NCBI RefSeq assembly: GCF_000017205.1
Contig: NC_009656.1
Span: 3,228,001-3,292,000 of the forward strand
Reading direction: 5' to 3'
From: Pseudomonas paraeruginosa PA7
GTDB taxonomy: Bacteria; Pseudomonadota; Gammaproteobacteria; Pseudomonadales; Pseudomonadaceae
Length of the DNA: 64,000 nt
Part shown: positions 25,012 through 35,062 of the stretch, piece after piece
Layout of the letters: the number at the start of each line of letters is the position of its first letter
Position numbering within the stretch: the stretch's first letter is position 1
Made by a program: the position numbers and the translations under genes
Notes under the pieces: generated by a model
Told to the model about the DNA's origin: nothing
The model's input: only the letters and a program-made list of their open reading frames with translations
Databases searched by the model: none

Positions 25012-27052
25012 CGCACGCCTGGCCGAACTGGCCGCCGCCGTGGGCCTGCAACTCGACTGGCAGGATGCCGGCGGGCGGCCGCAGCGGGTCGACCCGGAGG
25101 TCCAGCGCGGCCTGCTGGAAGCCCTCGGCTATCCGGCGCAGAGTCCGGAGCAGATCGGACAGAGCCTGGCCGCGCTGGTCCGGCTGCGCGAGGACAGCGC
25201 CAACCTCGGGCTGCTGGTCGGCGAATGCGGCCAGCCGCTGGAACAGAGGCTCGGGCCCGCCGGCACGCCGGGCGAACTGGTCTACGAGGACGGCACGCGG
25301 ATCACCCTGCGCCTTGACGCCGAAGGCCGGCTGCCGGCGCAGACCCGCAGCGGCTACGCGCAGCTGGTCCTGGAGCGCCAGGCGTGGGCAGTGGCGATCG
25401 CGCCGCCGAGCTGTCCGTCCCTGGCCAGCCTCGCGCCCGGCCGCGCGCGGCGCTGGGGGCTGGCCGCGCAGGTCTATGCGCTGCGCCGCGCCGGCGATGG
25501 CGGGCTGGGCGACAGCGCCGCCCTCGAGGACCTGCTGCGCAGCGCCGCGCGGCACGGCGCCGATGCGCTGGCGATCAGCCCGCTGCATGCGCTGGCCGAG
25601 GACAATGGCCACGCCTACAGCCCCTACTCGCCGTCCAGCCGGCTGTTCTTCAATGTGCTGCACGCCGCGCCAGCGACCATCCTCGGTGCGGCCGCGGTGG
25701 AACAGGCGATCCACCGCGCCGGCCTGGCCGCGGAGATGGCGCGCCTGGAGCGCCTCGAACTGATCGACTGGGCGGCGGCCGCGAACCTGCGCATGCGCCT
25801 GCTGCGCCAACTCCACCGTGACTTCATCGAGCGCGCCAGTCCCTTGCGCCATGACCTCGCCGAATTCCGCCGCGAAGGCGGCGAGGCCCTGCTCCACCAC
25901 TGCCGCTTCGAGACCCTGCAGGCGCGTCTCGGCGCCGGGCCCGACTGGCGCCGCTGGCCGGAGTCGCTGCGCCACCCCGGCGAGCCGGCGGTGGCCGCGT
26001 TCTGCGCCGAGCACGCGGAGGAGGTGGAGTTCCGCGCCTTCGGCCAATGGCTGACCCAGCGCTGCCTGCAACATGCCCAGCGGCAGGCGCGGGAAGCCGG
26101 GATGGCCATCGGCCTGGTCGCCGACCTCGCGGTGGGCGCCGAGGGTGGCGGCAGTCAGGCCTGGTCGCGGCAGGAAGAGCTGCTCGCCGAGGTGAATGTC
26201 GGCGCGCCGCCGGACATCCTCAACCAGTCCGGCCAGGACTGGGGCGTATCCGCGTTCAACCCGGAGGGCCTGCGCCGCCACGGCTACCGGGCGTTCCGCG
26301 AGATGCTGCAAGCCAACCTGGCCTGGCCCGGAGGGCTACGCATCGACCATGTGATGGGCCTGCAACGGCTCTGGCTGATCCCGCGTGGCCAGCCGCCCCA
26401 CGCCGGCGCCTACCTGCGCTATCCGCAACGCGACCTGCTGCGCTTGCTGGCCCTGGAAGCCAGCCGCGCCTCGGCGCTGGTCATCGGCGAAGACCTCGGC
26501 ACCGTGCCCGAAGGCCTGCGCGAGGAACTGGCACGGCGCCAGGTGCTCGGTACCCGCGTGCTGCTCTTCGAACGCCACGGCGAACGCTTCGCTCCCCCGG
26601 CGCAATGGCCGGCGGACGCCATGGCCACTACCAGCACCCACGACCTGCCGAGCCTGGCCGGCTGGTGGCGCGGCCACGACATCCACTGGCGCGGACGCGC
26701 CGGACTCCGTGGCGCCGAGGAGTGCGCCGCCGACCTGGAACTGCGGGCGGAGGAACGCCGGGCGCTGGCCGCCAGCCTCGAACCGCCGGCCGACCCTGCC
26801 GCCGAGGCGCCGCTGGAGGCCTGCATCGATTACGTCGGGGCGACTCCCGCGCCGCTGGTGCTGCTGCCGCTGGAGGACGCCCTGGGCAGCCTGGAGCAGC
26901 CGAACCTGCCCGGTCCCGGCGACGTCCACCCGAACTGGCGGCGGCGCTGGAACCTGAACGCCGCACAGATGCTCGACACACCACAGGTCGAACGACGCCT
27001 GCGCAGCCTCGACCGCAGTCGCCGGAACGCCGGGGAGGACACCCGTGATTGA
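25004..27052 (+). CDS. malQ: 4-alpha-glucanotransferase
   Basis: 682 residues, GH77 amylomaltase. Transfers maltodextrin segments between glucan chains, recycling the short oligosaccharides left by TreZ and GlgX. Signatures: SPYSPSSRLFFN, DLAVGAEGGGSQAW, VGAPPDILNQSGQDWG, nucleophile region LRIDHVMGLQRLW, acid region VIGEDLGTVP and TSTHDLPSLAGWW. A long N-terminal domain (about 150 residues) is typical of the larger proteobacterial type. Overlaps both neighbours by 8 bases. Confidence 0.94.
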   Translation: MSDARLAELAAAVGLQLDWQDAGGRPQRVDPEVQRGLLEALGYPAQSPEQIGQSLAALVRLREDSANLGLLVGECGQPLEQRLGPAGTPGELVYEDGTRITLRLDAEGRLPAQTRSGYAQLVLERQAWAVAIAPPSCPSLASLAPGRARRWGLAAQVYALRRAGDGGLGDSAALEDLLRSAARHGADALAISPLHALAEDNGHAYSPYSPSSRLFFNVLHAAPATILGAAAVEQAIHRAGLAAEMARLERLELIDWAAAANLRMRLLRQLHRDFIERASPLRHDLAEFRREGGEALLHHCRFETLQARLGAGPDWRRWPESLRHPGEPAVAAFCAEHAEEVEFRAFGQWLTQRCLQHAQRQAREAGMAIGLVADLAVGAEGGGSQAWSRQEELLAEVNVGAPPDILNQSGQDWGVSAFNPEGLRRHGYRAFREMLQANLAWPGGLRIDHVMGLQRLWLIPRGQPPHAGAYLRYPQRDLLRLLALEASRASALVIGEDLGTVPEGLREELARRQVLGTRVLLFERHGERFAPPAQWPADAMATTSTHDLPSLAGWWRGHDIHWRGRAGLRGAEECAADLELRAEERRALAASLEPPADPAAEAPLEACIDYVGATPAPLVLLPLEDALGSLEQPNLPGPGDVHPNWRRRWNLNAAQMLDTPQVERRLRSLDRSRRNAGEDTRD

Positions 27053-29825
27053 GCCCCGCGCAACCCTGCGCCTGCAATTCCATGCCGGCTTCACCCTCGA
27101 CGACGCCCTGCCCTGGCTGGACTATTTCGCCGACCTGGGCATCAGCCATCTCTATGCCTCGCCGCTGTTCCGCGCGCGGCCCGGCTCCAGCCACGGCTAC
27201 GACGTGGTCGATCCGACCCGGATCAACCCGGAACTGGGTGGCGAGCCGGCGCTGCTGCGCCTGGTCCAGGGCCTGCGGCAACGCGGGATGGGCCTGCTGA
27301 TGGACATCGTGCCGAACCACATGGGCATCGGCGGCGGCGCCAATCCCTGGTGGCAGGACGTGCTCGAATGGGGCCGCGAAAGCCCCTACGCCAGCTTCTT
27401 CGATATCCAGTGGAACTCCCACGACGCGGCGTTGCGCGGCCAGGTGCTGCTGCCGTTCCTGCGCAGCGACTACGGCGAGGTGCTGGCTGCCGGAGAGATC
27501 GGCCTGTGTCTCGACGCCGGGGCCGGCCGCCTGCTGGCCAGCCACGGCGAACAGCGTTTCCCGCTCTGGCCGGGCAGCTACCCGGAATTGCTGGAAGACA
27601 GCGGCGAGCCGCGCCTGGCGGCCCTGGCCGCCGGCTTCCGCGAGTCCCGGCAGGACCGCGAGGCCCTGCGCGAGATGCAGCGACAACTGGCGGCGACGCT
27701 CGCCGAGGGTGCGCCGCGCGCCGCCCTGGAGCGGACGCTGGGCGCACTCCAGGAGGACCATGGCGAGACTCGCCAGCGCCTCCACCGCTTGCTCGAGGCC
27801 CAGCACTACCGCCTGGCCAGCTGGCGCACCGCGGCGGACGACATCAACTGGCGGCGTTTCTTCGACATCAGCGAACTGGTCGGCCTGCGGGTGGAGCGCG
27901 GCGAGGTGTTCGAGGCCGTGCACGGCAAGGTCTTCCAACTGCTCGAAGACGGGCTGCTCGATGGCCTGCGCATCGACCACGTCGATGGTCTCGCCGATCC
28001 GCGCGGCTATTGCCGGCGCCTGCGTCGTCGCAGCGAGCGGATTCGCGCCCGTCGCGGCGGCGCGCCGATGCTGCTGTACGTGGAGAAGATCCTCGCTGGC
28101 GAGGAACGCCTGCCGGAGGATTGGCAGTGCGACGGCAGCACCGGCTACGACTTCATGAACCAGGTCAGCCTGCTGCAGCACGATCCGCGCGGCGAGCGCC
28201 CGCTGCGCGAACTCTGGCAGAGGGTCAGCGGGCGGCCGGCGGAATTCCTCGAGGAGGTTTATCAGGCACGCCAGCTGGTTCTGGCCGGGAGCCTCGCCGG
28301 CGACCTGGAAAACCTTGCCCAGGGCCTGCTGCGAGTGGCGCGGGCCGACCTGGCCAGTCGCGACCTGACCCTCGGCGGTATCCGCCGCGCGCTGTTCCAG
28401 CTGCTCGCGCGATTCCCGGTCTATCGCACCTACGCCGGAGCCTGCGGTCGCTCGGCGCAGGACCGCGCGGTATTCCGCATGGCGTTCGAGGCGGCCCGCG
28501 AGGACCTCTACGAGGCCGACCGGACGGTCCTCGACCATCTCGAACGCTGGCTCGGTGGCCAGCCACTGCGCGAGCTGCCGCCCGGTCCGCTGCGGCGCCT
28601 GCGCGGCGAGTTGCTGGCGCGCTTCCAGCAGCTGAGTTCGCCGACCGCCGCCAAGGCCGTGGAAGATACCGCCTGCTATCGCTCGGCGGCCCTGCTATCG
28701 CGCAACGATGTCGGTTTCGACCCGCAGCGTTTCGCCGCTTCCGCCGAGCGCTTCCACGCCGCCTGCGAAGCCCGGCGCCTGGCCAGCCCGCGTGCCCTGC
28801 TGGCCACCGCCAGCCACGACCACAAGCGCGGCGAGGACGCCCGCGCCCGTCTCGCCGCGCTCAGCGAGCTGGCGCCCTGGTTCGCGCGCAACGTCGAACA
28901 TTGGCAGAACCTGGCCACGCCGTTGCGCCGCGACCTCGCCGAGGGGCCGGCGCCGAGCCCCGGCGACGAGCTGATCCTGTTCCAGGCCCTGCTCGGCAGC
29001 TGGCCGCTCGACGCTCCCCGCGACGGCGCCGCGCTGGACGAGACGTTCCTCGAGCGGATGAGCGAATGGCAACGCAAGGCACTGCGCGAAGCCAAGCTGC
29101 GCACGCGCTGGACCGCCCCCGACGAAGACTACGAGCGCGCCTGCGCCGACTACCTGGAACAGCTCCTGCGTGCGCCGCTGGCGCAGGCCCTGCGCCAGTC
29201 GCTGGGCAACGCGGCGGCGCGGCTGATGCCCGCCGGCGCACTGAACGGCCTCGCCCAGTGCCTGCTGCGCCTGACCTGTCCGGGCATTCCCGACCTCTAC
29301 CAGGGCCGCGAGGGCTGGGACTTCAGCCTGGTCGATCCGGACAACCGCAGGCCGGTGGACTTCGCCCGTCACGCTGCCGCCCTGGCTGCGCCGACACCCT
29401 TCCCGGAACTGCTGGAAAACTGGCGCGACGGCCGCATCAAGCAGGCCCTGATCGCTCGCGTGCTGGGGCTGCGGCGGATGCAACCGGGCCTGTTCCGCGA
29501 TGGCGATTATCTGCCCCTGGAGGTCAGCGGCGAGCACGCCGAGCGCGTCCTCGCCTTCGCCCGGCGCAGTCGCCACGGCTGCCTGCTGGTGGTGATCCCG
29601 CGCCTGGCCTGCGGCCTGCTTGGCCAGGCGGAGCAGCCGCGGGTGCCGGCCGAGGCCTGGGGCGACACCTGCCTGCTGTTGCCGCCGAGCCTGTCCGAGT
29701 GCACCTACAGCGGCCTGTTTTCCACCATACCGCTGCCCAGTGACGGCCATCTGAGCCTGTCCGAAGTGCTCGCCGACTTTCCCGTCAACCTGCTTTACCG
29801 GCTCGCCCAGGAGGACACCCCATGA
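27045..29825 (+). CDS. treY: malto-oligosyltrehalose synthase
   Basis: 926 residues, GH13. Converts the reducing-end alpha-1,4 bond of a glucan to an alpha,alpha-1,1 bond, giving the TreZ substrate. Family motifs: TLRLQFHAGFTLDDALPWLDY, YASPLFRARPGSSHGYDVVD, DIVPNHM, nucleophile site DGLRIDHVDGLADP, VEKILAGEERLP, and late RLTCPGIPDLYQGRE. The very long antisense frame over the gene is a codon-bias shadow. It overlaps malQ by 8 and the DUF2934 gene by 4 bases (ATGA). Confidence 0.94.
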   Translation: MIEPRATLRLQFHAGFTLDDALPWLDYFADLGISHLYASPLFRARPGSSHGYDVVDPTRINPELGGEPALLRLVQGLRQRGMGLLMDIVPNHMGIGGGANPWWQDVLEWGRESPYASFFDIQWNSHDAALRGQVLLPFLRSDYGEVLAAGEIGLCLDAGAGRLLASHGEQRFPLWPGSYPELLEDSGEPRLAALAAGFRESRQDREALREMQRQLAATLAEGAPRAALERTLGALQEDHGETRQRLHRLLEAQHYRLASWRTAADDINWRRFFDISELVGLRVERGEVFEAVHGKVFQLLEDGLLDGLRIDHVDGLADPRGYCRRLRRRSERIRARRGGAPMLLYVEKILAGEERLPEDWQCDGSTGYDFMNQVSLLQHDPRGERPLRELWQRVSGRPAEFLEEVYQARQLVLAGSLAGDLENLAQGLLRVARADLASRDLTLGGIRRALFQLLARFPVYRTYAGACGRSAQDRAVFRMAFEAAREDLYEADRTVLDHLERWLGGQPLRELPPGPLRRLRGELLARFQQLSSPTAAKAVEDTACYRSAALLSRNDVGFDPQRFAASAERFHAACEARRLASPRALLATASHDHKRGEDARARLAALSELAPWFARNVEHWQNLATPLRRDLAEGPAPSPGDELILFQALLGSWPLDAPRDGAALDETFLERMSEWQRKALREAKLRTRWTAPDEDYERACADYLEQLLRAPLAQALRQSLGNAAARLMPAGALNGLAQCLLRLTCPGIPDLYQGREGWDFSLVDPDNRRPVDFARHAAALAAPTPFPELLENWRDGRIKQALIARVLGLRRMQPGLFRDGDYLPLEVSGEHAERVLAFARRSRHGCLLVVIPRLACGLLGQAEQPRVPAEAWGDTCLLLPPSLSECTYSGLFSTIPLPSDGHLSLSEVLADFPVNLLYRLAQEDTP

Positions 29826-30127
29826 GCGCCGACGAAAAACGCATACGAGAGTTCGCCTACCAGATCTGGGAATCCGAGGGTCGACCCGAAGGCCAGGCCG
29901 AGCGCCACTGGGCCATGGCCCGGCAACTGGCCGAGGCGGAAGCCGCGGCGCCCGCGGCGAAGAAGCCGCGCGGGCGGGCCAGGCCCGGCGAGGAGACTCC
30001 CGCCCTGCTCCAGCCGCCGGCGGCCAAGCCGCGCAAGCCGAGGGCCGCCGCGCCGGCGCGGCCGGCCAGCGAGAAACCGGCGGCGGCCAAGCCGCGCAGC
30101 CGCCGCAAGCCCGAAGCGGGCGAATGA
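29822..30127 (+). CDS. DUF2934 small basic protein (101 aa)
   Basis: Residues 5-40 (KRIREFAYQIWESEGRPEGQAERHWAMARQL) are the complete DUF2934 motif, found in many stress clusters. The remaining 60 residues are low-complexity Ala/Lys/Pro/Arg repeats like histone H1 or AlgP tails. Function unknown; the tail suggests nucleic acid or polyanion binding (inference). Coupled by ATGA to treY and 12 bases before glgX. Confidence 0.8.
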   Translation: MSADEKRIREFAYQIWESEGRPEGQAERHWAMARQLAEAEAAAPAAKKPRGRARPGEETPALLQPPAAKPRKPRAAAPARPASEKPAAAKPRSRRKPEAGE

Positions 30128-30139
30128 GGAGTCCGATGA

Positions 30140-32290
30140 ATGAGCAGAAAGCGTAGCCACGCCCCTTCGCGGATCAGCGAAGGACGCCCCTTTCCCCTCG
30201 GCGCCACCTGGGACGGCCTGGGGGTCAATTTCGCGCTGTTCTCGGCCCACGCGACCAGGGTCGAGCTGTGCCTGTTCGACGCGCGCGGGGAAAAGGAGAT
30301 CGAGCGCATCGAATTGCCCGAGTACACCGACGAGATCTGGCATGGCTACCTGCCAGATGCCCATCCGGGGCAGATCTACGGCTACCGGGTGCATGGCCCC
30401 TACGAGCCGGACGCCGGCCACCGCTTCAATCCCAACAAGCTGCTGCTCGACCCCTACGCCAAGCAGCTGGTCGGCCGCCTGCGCTGGTCCGAGGCGCTGT
30501 TCGGCTACACCATCGGCGCGGCGGACGCCGACCTCAGCTTCGACGAGCGCGACAGCGCGCCCTTCGTGCCCAAGTCGAAGGTCATCGATCCCGCCTTCAC
30601 CTGGGCCGAGCGCCCGCCGGTACGCGTGCCCTGGGACCGCACGGTGATCTACGAGGCGCACCTGCGCGGGCTCAGCATGCGCCACCCGCAGGTGCCGGAG
30701 GCGGTGCGCGGCACCTTGGCCGGGCTGATGAACGCCGAGTTGCTGGCGCATATCCGCCGGCTCGGGGTGACCAGCGTCGAACTACTGCCGATCCATGGCT
30801 TCGTCGACGACAAGCACCTGCTGGAAAACGGCATGAGCAACTACTGGGGCTACAACAGCATCGCCTTCTTCGCCCCGCACCCGGCCTACCTCGCCAGCGG
30901 CCAGGTCAACGAGTTCAAGGAGATGGTCGCGCACCTCCACGACGCCGGCCTGGAGCTGATCCTCGACGTGGTCTACAACCATACCGCCGAAGGCAACGAG
31001 CTGGGCCCGACCCTGTGCATGCGCGGCATCGACAACGCCTCGTACTACCGCCTGATGCCCGAGCAGCGGCGCTACTACATCAACGACTCCGGCACCGGCA
31101 ACACCCTCGACCTCAGCCATCCCTGCGTGCTGCAGATGGTCACCGACTCGCTGCGCTACTGGGCCACGGAGATGCGCGTGGACGGCTTCCGTTTCGACCT
31201 GGCGACCATCCTCGGCCGTCATCCGGACGGCTTCGACGAGCGCCACGGCTTTCTCGTCGCCTGCCGCCAGGACCCGGTGCTGAGCCAGTGCAAGCTGATC
31301 GCCGAACCCTGGGACTGCGGCCCGGGCGGCTACCAGGTCGGCGGCTTCCCGCCCGGCTGGGCGGAATGGAACGACCGCTTCCGCGACTGCGTGCGCGCCT
31401 ACTGGCGCGGCGACGACGGCATGCTGCCGGAACTGGCGCGACGCCTGACCGCCTCCGGCGATCTCTACGACCAGCGCGGACGGCGGCCCTACGCCTCGGT
31501 CAACTTCGTCACCGCCCACGACGGCTTCACCCTGCGCGACGTGGTTTCCTACGACCACAAGCACAACGAGGCCAACGGCGAGAACAACGCCGACGGCAGC
31601 GACCACAACCTGTCCTGGAACCACGGCTGCGAGGGCCCCACCGACGACCCGGAGATCCGCGCTCTGCGCCTGCGCCAGATGCGCAACCTGCTGTCTACCC
31701 TGCTGCTGTCCCAGGGCACTCCGATGCTGGTCGCCGGCGACGAGTTCAGCCGCACCCAGCAGGGCAACAACAATGTCTATTGCCAGGACAACGAACTGGG
31801 CTGGATCGACTGGCGGCTGGACGACGAGGGCCGTTCGCTGCTGGCCTTCACCCAGCGCCTGCTGGCCCTGCGCCAACGCTATCCGATCCTGCGCAGGGGG
31901 CGGTTCCTGGTCGGCGAGTACAACCAGGCGCTGGGGGTCAAGGACGTCACCTGGCTGGCTCCAGGGGGCGAGGAAATGACCGAGGAGCACTGGCACGACG
32001 AGCACGCCCGCTGTCTCGGCGTGCTCCTCGATGGCCGCGCGCAGCCCACCGGCATCCTGCGCAGCGGCGAGGACGCCACCCTGCTGCTGATCCTCAACGC
32101 CTACCACGATGCGGTGTCCTTCCGCCTTCCCGAGGTGGCCGAAGGCAGCGGCTGGAACTGCCTGCTGGATACCCAGCGCCCCGAGGAACCCCTCGGCGAG
32201 GGCTATGCCTTCGCCAGCGAGTTCCTGGTCGGCGGCCGCAGCTTCCTGCTCTTCGAGCTGCAGCCGCCGGGAACGGGAGCGCAAGGATGA
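30140..32290 (+). CDS. glgX: glycogen debranching enzyme (isoamylase-type)
   Basis: 716 residues, GH13_11. Removes alpha-1,6 branches, supplying linear chains to TreY. N-terminal CBM48 (GRPFPLGATWDGLGVNFALFS), HGYLPDAHPGQIYGYRVHGPYEPDAGHRFNPNKLLLDPYA, catalytic Asp353 (DGFRFDLATILG), Glu389 (IAEPWDCGPGGYQVG), and VTAHDGFTLRDVVSYDHKHNEANGE. Last gene of the glgA operon; 12 bases after DUF2934. An AlgU-like promoter for the next gene begins 19 bases after the stop. Confidence 0.95.
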   Translation: MSRKRSHAPSRISEGRPFPLGATWDGLGVNFALFSAHATRVELCLFDARGEKEIERIELPEYTDEIWHGYLPDAHPGQIYGYRVHGPYEPDAGHRFNPNKLLLDPYAKQLVGRLRWSEALFGYTIGAADADLSFDERDSAPFVPKSKVIDPAFTWAERPPVRVPWDRTVIYEAHLRGLSMRHPQVPEAVRGTLAGLMNAELLAHIRRLGVTSVELLPIHGFVDDKHLLENGMSNYWGYNSIAFFAPHPAYLASGQVNEFKEMVAHLHDAGLELILDVVYNHTAEGNELGPTLCMRGIDNASYYRLMPEQRRYYINDSGTGNTLDLSHPCVLQMVTDSLRYWATEMRVDGFRFDLATILGRHPDGFDERHGFLVACRQDPVLSQCKLIAEPWDCGPGGYQVGGFPPGWAEWNDRFRDCVRAYWRGDDGMLPELARRLTASGDLYDQRGRRPYASVNFVTAHDGFTLRDVVSYDHKHNEANGENNADGSDHNLSWNHGCEGPTDDPEIRALRLRQMRNLLSTLLLSQGTPMLVAGDEFSRTQQGNNNVYCQDNELGWIDWRLDDEGRSLLAFTQRLLALRQRYPILRRGRFLVGEYNQALGVKDVTWLAPGGEEMTEEHWHDEHARCLGVLLDGRAQPTGILRSGEDATLLLILNAYHDAVSFRLPEVAEGSGWNCLLDTQRPEEPLGEGYAFASEFLVGGRSFLLFELQPPGTGAQG

Positions 32291-32308
32291 ACGGCGGGGA
32301 AAAAACCT

Positions 32309-32335
32309 GAACCGCCTCCGACACCTCCAGTCGGA
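32309..32335 (+). promoter_or_regulatory. AlgU/RpoE-like promoter for the CBS-domain gene
   Basis: GGGGAAAAAACCT then GAAC (32309-32312), 18 bases, TCGGA (32331-32335). The A-tract plus spacing match the other sites. The start codon is 55 bases downstream. Confidence 0.6.
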
Positions 32336-32389
32336 ACCTGTAGGTGCCGCACGCGGCGCCCGCACATCCACCCTACACAGGAGGACAGC

Positions 32390-32806
32390 ATGAAGATCAG
32401 CGACATCATGACCCGCAACGTCCAGGTCGCCGACCCGCAGCAGAGCATCCGCGAGGCGGCCGCCACCATGGCGCGGATCGACAGCGGCGCCCTGCTGGTC
32501 GGCGAGGGCGACCGCCTGGTCGGGATGATCACCGATCGCGACATCGCCATCCGCGCGGTGGCCGATGGCCTGCCCGGCGAGACCCCGCTGGGCCGCATCA
32601 TGAGCGGCGACATCCACTACTGCTTCGAGGACGAAGACGTCCAGCACGTGGCCCGCAACATGGCCGACATCCAGATGCGCCGCCTGCCGGTGCTCAATCG
32701 CGAGAAGCGGCTGGTGGGCGTGGTATCGCTGGGCAACATAGCCAGCTGCCGCGACCAGGCGTCCAGCGCCACCGTCCTGCAGGGCGTCGCCCAGGCCCAC
32801 TACTGA
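32390..32806 (+). CDS. CBS-domain pair protein
   Basis: 138 residues made of two CBS domains (about 5-60 and 70-130), starting MKISDIMTRNVQVADPQQSIREAA. The motif GMITDRDIAIRAVADG ends domain one and VGVVSLGNIA domain two. CBS pairs bind adenosine nucleotides and act as energy sensors; stand-alone proteins such as this are stress induced. GGAGG lies 6 bases before the ATG. A terminator-like hairpin follows. Confidence 0.88.
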   Translation: MKISDIMTRNVQVADPQQSIREAAATMARIDSGALLVGEGDRLVGMITDRDIAIRAVADGLPGETPLGRIMSGDIHYCFEDEDVQHVARNMADIQMRRLPVLNREKRLVGVVSLGNIASCRDQASSATVLQGVAQAHY

Positions 32807-32821
32807 GCCTTTCTTCCACCC

Positions 32822-32855
32822 GGCCCGGCCTCGCCGTTCCGGCCGAGGCCGGGCC
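32822..32855 (+). terminator. 12-bp perfect GC hairpin between the CBS gene and the alcohol dehydrogenase
   Basis: GGCCCGGCCTCG (32822-32833), 10-base loop, CGAGGCCGGGCC (32844-32855). It starts 16 bases after the CBS stop. No U-run follows, but stem strength suggests a terminator or processing signal. Confidence 0.6.
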
Positions 32856-32872
32856 CCAACCGGGAGAACGCC

Positions 32873-34120
32873 ATGAAAGCCGTGGTATTCCATGATATCG
32901 GCGACATCCGCCTCGAAGACGTGGCCGAGCCGCGACTGCGGGAGCCCACCGACGCCATCGTGCGCCTGACCGCCTCGGCGATCTGCGGCACCGACCTGCA
33001 TTTCGTCCGCGGCAGTGTCGGCGGCATGCGCCCCGGCACCATCCTCGGCCACGAGGGCGTAGGCATCGTCGAGGCGCTGGGCGACGAAGTGCGCAACCTG
33101 CAGGTCGGCGACCGGGTGGTGATCCCCTCGACCATCGCCTGCGGCAATTGCGTGTACTGCCGCGCCGGCTACTACGCCCAGTGCGACGTCGCCAATCCCG
33201 GCGGCGCGCAGGCCGGCACCGCGTTCTTCGGCGGACCGCAGGCCAACGGCGGCTTCCACGGGCTGCAGGCGGAAAAGGCGCGGATTCCCTTCGCCAACAT
33301 CGGCCTGATCCGCCTGCCCAGCGCCATCAGCGACGACCAGGCGATCCTGCTCTCGGACATCTTTCCCACCGGCTACTTCGGCGCCGAACTGGCCGAGATC
33401 ACTCCAGGAGACACCGTCACCGTGTTCGGCTGCGGGCCGGTCGGCCAGTTCGCCATCGCCAGCGCCCTGCTCATGGGGGCCGCCCGGGTGTTCGCCGTCG
33501 ACCGCCACCCGGATCGCCTGCACATGGCCCGGCAACAGGGCGCCGAGGTGATCGACTTCGAGCGCGAGGACCCGGTCCAGGCCCTGCGCTGGCTGACCGG
33601 CGGGATCGGCGTGGACCGCGCCATCGACGCCGTGGGGGTGGACGCCGAGCACAGCCATGGCGCCGCCACTGCGGCGCCACGCCAGGACGGTACCAGCTGG
33701 AGCCCCGGCAACGCTCCGGCGCAGGCCCTGGAGTGGGCGGTCCAGGGCCTGGCCAAGGCCGGTACGCTGTCGATCATCGGCGTCTACGCCGAGGACTCGC
33801 GGCAGTTTCCGATCGGCCTGGCGATGAACCGCAACCTGACCATCCGCATGGGCAACTGCCACCACCGCAAGTACATCCCGCGCCTGCTCGACTACGTGCT
33901 TAGCGGCCGCATCGACCCGGCGCGGATCCTCACTCAGGTCAAGCCGATCGGCGACGCCATCGAGGCGTTCGAGGCGTTCGACCGCCGCGAGACCGGCTGG
34001 ATCAAGGTCGAGCTGACGCCGCAGAAGCAGCGGGTCGAGGGCGACGAGGAGCGCGTCGACGAGAGCGTGGTGGACGAACTGGCGCGCCGGCCAACGCCGG
34101 AGAGCGGCGCCCGGGGGTGA
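32873..34120 (+). CDS. zinc-dependent alcohol dehydrogenase, formaldehyde-dehydrogenase-like
   Basis: 415 residues, same subgroup as the gene at 1489. Zinc residues CGTDLHF and GHEGVG; structural zinc loop CGNCVYCRAGYYAQC; Rossmann motif GCGPVGQFAIASA. The insertion after the dinucleotide fold (DAEHSHGAATAAPRQDG...) is the extended lid of this subgroup. GGGAG 8 bases before the ATG. It sits at the head of a possible operon with DUF72, EEP, PLD and UPF0104 genes (gaps of 3 bases or overlaps). Confidence 0.88.
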   Translation: MKAVVFHDIGDIRLEDVAEPRLREPTDAIVRLTASAICGTDLHFVRGSVGGMRPGTILGHEGVGIVEALGDEVRNLQVGDRVVIPSTIACGNCVYCRAGYYAQCDVANPGGAQAGTAFFGGPQANGGFHGLQAEKARIPFANIGLIRLPSAISDDQAILLSDIFPTGYFGAELAEITPGDTVTVFGCGPVGQFAIASALLMGAARVFAVDRHPDRLHMARQQGAEVIDFEREDPVQALRWLTGGIGVDRAIDAVGVDAEHSHGAATAAPRQDGTSWSPGNAPAQALEWAVQGLAKAGTLSIIGVYAEDSRQFPIGLAMNRNLTIRMGNCHHRKYIPRLLDYVLSGRIDPARILTQVKPIGDAIEAFEAFDRRETGWIKVELTPQKQRVEGDEERVDESVVDELARRPTPESGARG

Positions 34121-34123
34121 GGC

Positions 34124-35062
34124 ATGGACGCACAGGCGCGCCTGCGCATCGGCATATCCGGTTGGCGCTACGCACCCTGGCGGGGTGACTTCTATCCCGA
34201 GGGGCTGCGCCAGAGGGACGAACTGCGCTTCGCCTCGCGGGCGGTGAACAGCATCGAGATCAACGGCACCTTCTACGCCCTGCAGACACCCGAGCGCTTC
34301 CGTGGCTGGGCCGAGGACACTCCGGAGGACTTCGTCTTCAGCGTCAAGGCGCCGCGCTACATCACCCACGTACGGCGCCTGCGCGACATCGACGAGCCGC
34401 TGGCGAACTTCTTCGCCTCCGGCCCCCTCGCCCTGCGCCAGCGCCTCGGCCCGTTCCTCTGGCAGTTCCCGCCGAGCCTGCGCTTCGACCGCGAGCTGTT
34501 CGCCGACTTCCTCGCCCGCCTGCCGCGCGACGGCGCCGCCGCGCAGAAGCTCGCCCGGCATGCCGCCGCGCGCCTGCACCGCGAGGGCTACCTCGACGGC
34601 GATCCGGCGCAGCGCCTGCGGCATGCCGTGGAAATCCGCCACCCGAGCTTCGTCGACCCGGCGTTCATCGAGCTGCTGCGCGAACACCGGGTCGCCCTGG
34701 TGGTGGCCGATACCGCCGGCAAGTGGCCGCTGCTCGGCGACGTCTGCGCCGACTTCCTCTACCTGCGCCTGCACGGTGACAAGGAGTTGTACCGCAGCGG
34801 TTACTCGGAAGCGGCCCTGCGCCAATGGCAGGCGCGGATCCGCGCCTGGACCGACGGCGGCCAGGCCGCCGACCTGCAGCGAGCCAGCGACGAGGCGCCG
34901 GCCAAGGCAGCGGCACGCGACCTGTATTGCTATTTCGACAACGACGTGAAGGTCCGCGCGCCCTACGACGCCCGCCGCCTCCTGCACCTGCTGGGTCTGG
35001 ACGGCGACCTGCGGACAGTGCCGGGGCGCTTGCCCGAGGACCTGCGGGAGAGCGCCGCATGA
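34124..35062 (+). CDS. DUF72 family TIM-barrel protein
   Basis: 312 residues. Diagnostic N-terminus [56 protein letters not shown], and C-terminal [19 protein letters not shown]. Structure known from the family is a TIM barrel related to sugar isomerases or endonuclease IV; reaction unknown. It follows the alcohol dehydrogenase by 3 bases and overlaps the EEP gene by 4 (ATGA). Confidence 0.87.
   Translation: MDAQARLRIGISGWRYAPWRGDFYPEGLRQRDELRFASRAVNSIEINGTFYALQTPERFRGWAEDTPEDFVFSVKAPRYITHVRRLRDIDEPLANFFASGPLALRQRLGPFLWQFPPSLRFDRELFADFLARLPRDGAAAQKLARHAAARLHREGYLDGDPAQRLRHAVEIRHPSFVDPAFIELLREHRVALVVADTAGKWPLLGDVCADFLYLRLHGDKELYRSGYSEAALRQWQARIRAWTDGGQAADLQRASDEAPAKAAARDLYCYFDNDVKVRAPYDARRLLHLLGLDGDLRTVPGRLPEDLRESAA

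Noticed and set aside
32822-32855. Hairpin considered as a riboswitch for the alcohol dehydrogenase
   Set aside because: A simple perfect stem without multi-helix architecture; better explained as a terminator.
30782-34987. Very long antisense open frame (about 1400 codons) across glgX, CBS and the alcohol dehydrogenase
   Set aside because: Lacks domain motifs and ribosome site. It mirrors the third-position GC bias of the plus-strand genes, all of which have clear families.
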